A stretch of DNA of 35,095 nucleotides from a bacterium (GTDB lineage Bacteria; Patescibacteriota; Saccharimonadia; Saccharimonadales; Saccharimonadaceae): assembly GCA_030429935.1 (NCBI GenBank), contig JAUIGH010000004.1:1-35095 (forward strand). Reading direction: 5' to 3'. Below, piece after piece: positions 29,354-35,095 of this stretch. Position 1 is the first letter of the stretch. Every line of letters begins with the position of its first letter. The notes below the pieces were generated by a model, which was not told the DNA's origin, made no database searches, and saw nothing but the letters and a program-made list of their open reading frames with translations. The position numbers and the translations under genes are program-made.

Positions 29354-31225
29354 CTACGCTGCGTGCAGCATAGCCTCCTTTGGTAGTACGGCGTCTTTGA
29401 GCACCAGGGCGGCTTGTTCTTCGTCCAGAGTTTCTTTTTCGAGCAACTCGTCGACCAGTTTGTCGAGTACCTCACGGTTGGTTTTGTCGGTAATCACCAG
29501 CTCGGCGCGCTTACTAGCTTCGCGCATCAGCTCGGCGACTTCATCGTCGATCAATTTTGCGGTCTCGTCGCTGTACGGACGTTCGTGAGTGATTTTGTCG
29601 AACACCATGCCGCCGTTGTCTTCGTGGAAGACTTGGTCGCGGAGCTTCTTGCCCATGCCTTGTTCGATCACCATATCCCGAGCGATTTCGGTGGCTTTTC
29701 GCAGATCGCTACCCGCACCCGTCGTTATGCCGTCGTCGCCGTACAGGACTTTTTCGGCGATCCGGCCACCAAGTGCGCGGGCCAAGATGTCTTTGAATTC
29801 GTACACGTTCGTGTAGCTCTTGTCTTCGGGCGGCAAGAACCACGTCACGCCACCGGTGCCACCGCGCGGAATGATAGTGACCTTGTGCACTGGATCGCTG
29901 TCTGGCAACACGTGACCGACCAACGCATGACCGGCTTCGTGGTAGGCGGTCATTTTCTTTTCGGCTTCGTTCATGACTTTGGCTTTACGCTCTGGCCCGA
30001 TGGCGACTTTTTCGAATGCTTCAGTCAAATCATGATTCGAGATCTCTTTGGCGTCACGACGCGCTGCGATGATGGCGGCTTCGTTTGCGATGTTGGCTAG
30101 ATCCGCACCGCTGCTACCGGCAGTTTTGGCTGCCAGTTTATCCAAGTCAACGCTACCATCGATTGGTTTTTTCTTGAAGTGAACCTTGAGAATCGCTTCA
30201 CGGTCTTTACGCTCTGGCAACGTGATATTGGTGCGGCGATCGAATCGTCCTGGTCGGAGCAGGGCAGGGTCGAGCACGTCAGCTCGGTTAGTCGCTGCCA
30301 GCACGATGACGTTGGTGTCGGTCTCAAAGCCGTCCATCTCGGTCAAGATTTGGTTGAGCGTCTGCTCGCGCTCGTCATGACCGCCGCCCATACCGCTACC
30401 GCGTTTGCGACCGACCGCATCGATCTCGTCGATAAAGATAATACACGGCGCATTCTTTTTGGCTTTGGTAAATAGGTCGCGCACCCGGCTGGCACCGACG
30501 CCGACGAACATCTCAACGAATTCAGAACCACTGATGCTAAAGAACGGCACATCAGCCTCGCCTGCTACCGCCCGAGCCAGCATAGTTTTACCAGTACCCG
30601 GATTACCGACCAGCAGGACGCCTTTTGGAATCTTGGCGCCGAGTTGTTTGTATTTTTTCGGGTGTTTCAGGAAATCAACCACTTCTTCGAGGTCTTGTTT
30701 GGCCGCATCATTACCGGCGATGTCTGCGAATTCGACTTTTTCTTTGTCGATGCCGTATAACTTGGCTTTCGATTTACCAAAGCCCATCGCTTGGTTGTTC
30801 TGCCCCTGCGCCTGACGCATCATGTACATGAAAAACGCCACGATCAAGATGACCGGAACGAAGATCAATGCCAATTGCCACAGCGTCTCGCCAGTCTGCG
30901 ACGGCGCGCTGGCGACGACTTCAGTGGCGCCTGGTTCCAGACCCTGCTCTTGCAGGTTACCTTCTTGCTTGTATGACTTTTGGCTCGGCTCGTCTTCACC
31001 ATCGCGGGTCACGAGGACCTCATTACCTTGGACCTCGAGCTTGGCAATCTGGCCATCATTTGCCTCACGGATGACATCGCTGATCGCCACATCGTCGAGC
31101 TGGGCTTCTTGGGAACTAAACGCCCAAAACAAGCCGATACCGACGGCGATTACGATCCAAAATAGCGCCATGCGCACGTTGTTATTCATCTTTTCACTAC
31201 CCTTTGGGGCCTTTTTCTTCGGCAT
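29354..31225 (-). CDS. ftsH: ATP-dependent zinc metalloprotease FtsH
   Basis: [54 protein letters not shown]-type [32 protein letters not shown]. Confidence 0.97.
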   Translation of the reverse strand: MPKKKAPKGSEKMNNNVRMALFWIVIAVGIGLFWAFSSQEAQLDDVAISDVIREANDGQIAKLEVQGNEVLVTRDGEDEPSQKSYKQEGNLQEQGLEPGATEVVASAPSQTGETLWQLALIFVPVILIVAFFMYMMRQAQGQNNQAMGFGKSKAKLYGIDKEKVEFADIAGNDAAKQDLEEVVDFLKHPKKYKQLGAKIPKGVLLVGNPGTGKTMLARAVAGEADVPFFSISGSEFVEMFVGVGASRVRDLFTKAKKNAPCIIFIDEIDAVGRKRGSGMGGGHDEREQTLNQILTEMDGFETDTNVIVLAATNRADVLDPALLRPGRFDRRTNITLPERKDREAILKVHFKKKPIDGSVDLDKLAAKTAGSSGADLANIANEAAIIAARRDAKEISNHDLTEAFEKVAIGPERKAKVMNEAEKKMTAYHEAGHALVGHVLPDSDPVHKVTIIPRGGTGGVTWFLPPEDKSYTNVYEFKDILARALGGRIAEKVLYGDDGITTGAGSDLRKATEIARDMVIEQGMGKKLRDQVFHEDNGGMVFDKITHERPYSDETAKLIDDEVAELMREASKRAELVITDKTNREVLDKLVDELLEKETLDEEQAALVLKDAVLPKEAMLHAA

Positions 31226-31299
31226 GCCTACAGTCTGTCCTTTCGATTACGATTCTATACAGTCGCATTAATCAGTTAGATCTATTCTACCACCTCTGG

Positions 31300-32118
31300 T
31301 CAGGCCGTGGCAACAAAACCACGGGCCGAAAGCTGCAATCGAACCCCCGGTGCGATGTCGTAGCTGCGACCAGCTCGGCCGGTTTTGAGCATCAGTAGAA
31401 ATTGTTCGGCTTGCGGCATGGTGAGTCCGTAGCGATATTTGATGATTTCGCGGGCAATGCGCGGTTCGATCATGGCGTAGGGATGTCGGCAATCGCCAAA
31501 TTGGTTGATGACGCGGTCGATTTCGCGGTCGATATCATGACGTAGTTGTAGCTGACGTTGACGTAGTGCCACTAGTTGCTGCCGCGCGTCATCATCGAGT
31601 CGCATGACGTTACCGCGCATCGCGTTGCGCAGATACATATCGTTCCGGTTGGTTGCGTCTTCGACCCATTCCAGCCTATGCTCCAGTGCGTACTGGTAGA
31701 TTTTTGATTTGCGCCACCCCAGCAGAGGCCGCGCCAATCCGTCCCGTGCCAGCACGGCAAGTCCACGCCAACCCGTGCCGCGCTCGATATTGATCGCCAG
31801 CGAACCAATCACATCATCCAGATGATGCGCCGTGACAACGTCGGCATCAAATTTTTTGGCTTGTTCGAGCAAGAAATCGTAGCGGCCATCACGCGCCGTA
31901 TCCTCGCTAGCCGATTCATCGAGTTGTAGCGCTACCTGCACGTAGGGCAATCCATACTTCTGCGCCAGCGCTTCGACAAACCGCGCATCGGCCGACGATT
32001 CCTGCCCACGAATACCATGGTCGACATGCGCCACCACCAAGCGATCATCGCCGCGCGCCAATATGTCGAGCAACACCACCGAGTCCACCCCGCCACTGAC
32101 GGCAACAATTCGATTCAT
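31300..32118 (-). CDS. tilS: tRNA(Ile)-lysidine synthase TilS
   Basis: MNRIVAVSGGVDSVVLLDIL, VTAHHLDDVIGSLAINIERGTGWRGLAVLARDGLARPLL. Confidence 0.92.
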   Translation of the reverse strand: MNRIVAVSGGVDSVVLLDILARGDDRLVVAHVDHGIRGQESSADARFVEALAQKYGLPYVQVALQLDESASEDTARDGRYDFLLEQAKKFDADVVTAHHLDDVIGSLAINIERGTGWRGLAVLARDGLARPLLGWRKSKIYQYALEHRLEWVEDATNRNDMYLRNAMRGNVMRLDDDARQQLVALRQRQLQLRHDIDREIDRVINQFGDCRHPYAMIEPRIAREIIKYRYGLTMPQAEQFLLMLKTGRAGRSYDIAPGVRLQLSARGFVATA

Positions 32119-32119
32119 G

Positions 32120-32299
32120 CTACCAATCTAACCGTTTGCCCAGCCACACCGCTAGCCAGATGCCGACGAATCCGCCGATCATCGCTGTCAAAATCGACGT
32201 CAATCCGAACGAGTTGTAGTCGCCCCACAACCACGGCACAATCGCCCCTACGGTCATCCCGCCGATCGCTCCGAACATGGCTGTGCGTTTACTAATCAT
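32120..32299 (-). CDS. 59-aa Gly-rich membrane protein (below ORF-track cutoff)
   Basis: Minus strand translates MISKRTAMFGAIGGMTVGAIVPWLWGDYNSFGLTSILTAMIGGFVGIWLAVWLGKRLDW*; -10 box 6 nt upstream, tilS start 1 nt after stop. Confidence 0.65.
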   Translation of the reverse strand: MISKRTAMFGAIGGMTVGAIVPWLWGDYNSFGLTSILTAMIGGFVGIWLAVWLGKRLDW

Positions 32300-32320
32300 G
32301 TGTATAGTATACTAGTTTCC

Positions 32321-32842
32321 ATGAAAGAGCGTTTAGTGATTGTGGATGAAGATGACAGTCCAGTCGGCGTAGCGACTCGCGAAGAAGCCTGGCAAAATGG
32401 TTTGATACTGCGCCATGCATACTGTGTGTTACGCGACGCGGACGGTAATTTTTTACTTCAACAACGAAGTCAATCTAAGAAAACTAATCCTGGCAAGTGG
32501 ACTTGGGCGGCGACTGGGCATGTCGACGAAGGCGAAACATACGAAGTCGCTGCTCCTCGAGAGATGCTAGAGGAGATTGGTGTGCAGGTTCCGTTAACTT
32601 TTGTGGGCAAGATTCGCTTGTCACACCCGAATCCGTTTGGTGTTTTGAACGCCTTTGTCGGTGTGTTTACAGGTGTCATCAATCAAAACACTCCTATCAC
32701 TGTCGATCCCGGCGAGGTCGAAACGACACGCTGGATTAGCCCCGATGAACTTCGCAAAGAAATCACCGAACACCCAGAAAACTTCAGCTACAACATGCGG
32801 CGTACGTACGAAGAGTTTTTCGCCTCACATATACCGCGTTGA
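32321..32842 (+). CDS. Nudix hydrolase (IPP-isomerase-like / YfcD-type)
   Basis: AYCVLRDADGNFLLQQRS, GHVDEGETYEVAAPREMLEEIG (Nudix box); start set at MKERLVIVDEDD. Confidence 0.88.
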   Translation: MKERLVIVDEDDSPVGVATREEAWQNGLILRHAYCVLRDADGNFLLQQRSQSKKTNPGKWTWAATGHVDEGETYEVAAPREMLEEIGVQVPLTFVGKIRLSHPNPFGVLNAFVGVFTGVINQNTPITVDPGEVETTRWISPDELRKEITEHPENFSYNMRRTYEEFFASHIPR

Positions 32843-34213
32843 GCCGAATGGGATTTTGGCGTGTAAAAACGCGTTCGTCTGTACAGTGTTGGCGCTGACG
32901 ATCGTCCGGGTGCCATAGCGTTGATTGATGTCGTCGACGGCGCTGGTGACGGCGCGCTCGCGGGCCAGTTCGTCGCCCCACAGATACAACTGGCTGTCGT
33001 CAGGTTCAGATAGTTCGTAGCAAGTAACGCCGATTTCTTTGAGCGGGTAGGGCGCGTCGACAAATAGTTGCCGGGCGATTTCATAGATCGCTTGATTGGA
33101 AAAAAACGGCGTCGGCATCATGATGCGTTTGTGCCAATAGCTCCCCCGCCAGCCGCGACCAGCATGGTCGTAACTGCGAGCATGGACGCGGACGCCGCGC
33201 GCTACCAACCCCTGCGAACGGACTTTCCAGCCAACTTCTTCGCAGAGATGATGGAGGCGCTGCAGCACAGCGTCGGGCGGCAGTTTGTACTGCTCCAGTA
33301 CGTACTGTCGACCGGCCGAGCGCAGTGGGTGATCGACTTTGTCGACTTCCCAACCGCGCAGTCGCTGATGCCACTTGGTGCCGTCGATACTCTTGAATAC
33401 AATTCGTCGCAGCGTTTCTTCGCTGGCATCGAGAAACTCCAGCGGTGTCATGATGTCGACCGCTTCGAGTCTGGCGCGATTGCGACGTGCGATGCCTGTG
33501 ATGTCTTCGAGGTCGAGTCCGGCGAACACCTCACGAACGTTGTCCTGGGTGATAACATCCAGACCGTCGGGTTTGTGTAGACCCGCAGCGGTCTTGGCCA
33601 AAAACCGATTGGTGCTGATGCCGACATTGCAGCGCATGGCGCAGCCGACTTCGTCGCGCAGGCGTTGCTTAATTTCGTGTCCAATCTCGACGATATCTCG
33701 CGCCTGCGTAGTGCTCGTCGCCTCACCAAAATCAATCACGCCCTCGTCGATCGACTTCATGCGGATATGCGCCGAGTAATCGCCCATGATGCGCATCAGC
33801 TGATGATAGACGTACTTGTATTTTGCCGGGTCGCTTTCGAGCCACACCAGGTCAGGACACAGCTTACGGGCTTCTTTGACACTCATGCCGAGTTTGACGC
33901 CGCGAGCCTTTGCCTCATAGCTGGCCGTGATGATCATGGTGTGCTCAGTGCGCCGATTAATGATCGCCACCGGCCGACCGCGCAGTCGTGGCCGCGCCTG
34001 CTGCTCGACGGTCGCAAAGCAACTATTGAGATCGATGTGCATGACACTTGGTTGAGCGAAATTGTGCTGCGACTGAGCACGGAGACTCGGCGTCTCATCC
34101 GAGCGACATCTGCAGCCCGCATTGTGACGGGCGCAGAGGCCCCGCTCACAATCCGGCGCGAAGCCGTCCGAGGATGAGGTGTCGAGCGACGTGCGAGACG
34201 TGCTACCCATCAT
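32825..34213 (-). CDS. Y-family DNA polymerase (DinB/Pol IV-like)
   Basis: MHIDLNSCFATVEQQARPRLRGRPVAI, ASYEAKARGVKLGMSVKEARKLCP, SIDEGVIDFGE, NRFLAKTAAGLHKPDGLDVI; possible beta-clamp motif QLYLW. The MHIDLNS start lies near 34042, so the N-terminal extension is uncertain. Confidence 0.9.
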   Translation of the reverse strand: MMGSTSRTSLDTSSSDGFAPDCERGLCARHNAGCRCRSDETPSLRAQSQHNFAQPSVMHIDLNSCFATVEQQARPRLRGRPVAIINRRTEHTMIITASYEAKARGVKLGMSVKEARKLCPDLVWLESDPAKYKYVYHQLMRIMGDYSAHIRMKSIDEGVIDFGEATSTTQARDIVEIGHEIKQRLRDEVGCAMRCNVGISTNRFLAKTAAGLHKPDGLDVITQDNVREVFAGLDLEDITGIARRNRARLEAVDIMTPLEFLDASEETLRRIVFKSIDGTKWHQRLRGWEVDKVDHPLRSAGRQYVLEQYKLPPDAVLQRLHHLCEEVGWKVRSQGLVARGVRVHARSYDHAGRGWRGSYWHKRIMMPTPFFSNQAIYEIARQLFVDAPYPLKEIGVTCYELSEPDDSQLYLWGDELARERAVTSAVDDINQRYGTRTIVSANTVQTNAFLHAKIPFGSTRYM

Positions 34214-34469
34214 GCTCCGCCTCCATCACCAACTTCCATACCAACCGTTCGGCATCAAATTCCAGCCGATAATCCGCCTCACCGTCCGTCACATCGAACA
34301 TGTGCACCATGCGTTTCCCCTGCGTCGTCGGATGACGCAGCCCGATCTCTGTTACTGTGACCTCTCGCCCATTTGCCCGGCGAAACCGCACCGGCTCACA
34401 CATCGTCCGTCCCGGCCGAAACACCGCCACGACGTCTACCTGCTCATTCAAGAATTGCTCATCATTCAT
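34203..34469 (-). CDS. Small (88 aa) protein coupled to the Y-family polymerase
   Basis: ORF MNDEQFLNEQVDVVAVFRPGRTMCEPVRFRRANGREVTVTEIG..., overlaps the polymerase ORF start by 11 nt. Confidence 0.65.
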   Translation of the reverse strand: MNDEQFLNEQVDVVAVFRPGRTMCEPVRFRRANGREVTVTEIGLRHPTTQGKRMVHMFDVTDGEADYRLEFDAERLVWKLVMEAEHDG

Positions 34470-34625
34470 GTAGAAAATACCTCGATATTAGTAGTTCGAG
34501 AAACGATTTCCTCATGGTTCGCCCGTTTTTTAGTCCGTTTCTAACCAAAACCCGTAGACGATGATGATCCACTGGCGAGGGACGCTTACCTAAGGTAGGG
34601 CAGTGTGTATCGCCGGGAAGTACCT

Positions 34626-34665
34626 CTAGTATAACACTATTTTGCCCGAGAGTAGTGTATGCTAG
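34626..34665. promoter_or_regulatory. Imperfect palindrome carrying divergent -10 boxes
   Basis: CTAGTATAACACTA-N13-TAGTGTATGCTAG. Confidence 0.6.
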
Positions 34666-34673
34666 GAAGTAAT

Positions 34674-35095
34674 ATGGCCAGTATCTTTCGATCGATCATC
34701 ACTGCTGGACGTGATCGACAGCTGCGTGATATTGGCGCCCTGCGCACCTACAATCTGGTGGTGGCAGCCGTCCACGCTGGGCTGCTGTACATGTTTATGC
34801 AGATCGACATGAGTCGGCCAGTCACCATCCTGGCCATCGAGTCCCACGCCAGCACCGAAGGCGTCATCCAAACCGCCACCGACACCGTTCTAACCGTTGA
34901 TATCTTTGTCATCATCGCTAGCTACCTGGGTATCGCTATCACCGCCCACCTACTGGTCGCGACCGTGCTGTGGAAGCGCTACGTCAGTTACCTCAAACAA
35001 CATCGCAATCCACTGCGTTGGATCGAATACTCACTGTCGTGCTCACTGATGCTCGTCGCGCTGGCATTGGCCGTCGGCATGGCCGATTATGCCCT
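34674..35095 (+). CDS. Heliorhodopsin, N-terminal part (truncated by the window end)
   Basis: Open from ATG at 34674 to the window edge: LRTYNLVVAAVHAGLLYMFM...IVITAHLLVATVLWKRY-like TM2 and NPLRWIEYSLSCSLMLVALALAVGMADYA, matching the heliorhodopsin TM3 pattern RWxEYSxSxSxM...GxxD. Confidence 0.88.
   Translation, partial: MASIFRSIITAGRDRQLRDIGALRTYNLVVAAVHAGLLYMFMQIDMSRPVTILAIESHASTEGVIQTATDTVLTVDIFVIIASYLGIAITAHLLVATVLWKRYVSYLKQHRNPLRWIEYSLSCSLMLVALALAVGMADYA

Noticed and set aside
29414-30100. 228-aa plus-strand ORF
   Set aside because: Antisense to ftsH; no promoter or family signature.
34560-34630. SRP (4.5S) RNA or other known ncRNA
   Set aside because: The conserved SRP apical loop sequence is not present; only local pairing seen, so kept as an unassigned leader.

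Overview
The window looks like a gene-dense chromosomal segment from a small-genome bacterium. It is probably Candidatus Saccharibacteria/TM7 or another CPR/Patescibacteria lineage; this is inferred from gene content and order, not from a phylogenetic test. Nearly all genes lie on the minus strand. Core genes: ruvA/ruvB/ruvC, a class A PBP, yebC, comEC (competence part only), tRNA-Lys(TTT), a RimK-type ATP-grasp pair, dnaJ, dnaK, grpE, hrcA, drrAB-like ABC exporter, lepA, murJ, ftsH, tilS and a Y-family DNA polymerase. The strongest observations are: (1) lepA is split into two translationally coupled ORFs at the domain II/III boundary, with a complete S51-like peptidase gene between them; (2) a partial heliorhodopsin gene, missed by the ORF track, runs off the right end and is divergent from a translesion polymerase operon across a symmetric promoter palindrome; (3) two diverged copies of a two-hairpin repeat flank a small membrane-protein gene in inverted orientation; (4) an HrcA/CIRCE regulon in which the -35 hexamer sits in the CIRCE spacer, with a tandem CIRCE at dnaK; (5) a recurring architecture with the -10 box only 6-10 nt from the start codon, suggesting leaderless mRNAs; (6) an ATP-grasp/retropepsin-like fusion next to RimK; (7) a lamin-tail surface protein with five Cys repeats encoded by divergent codons; (8) a HEPN-like gene just behind dnaK. 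No CRISPR array, transposase or rRNA was seen.
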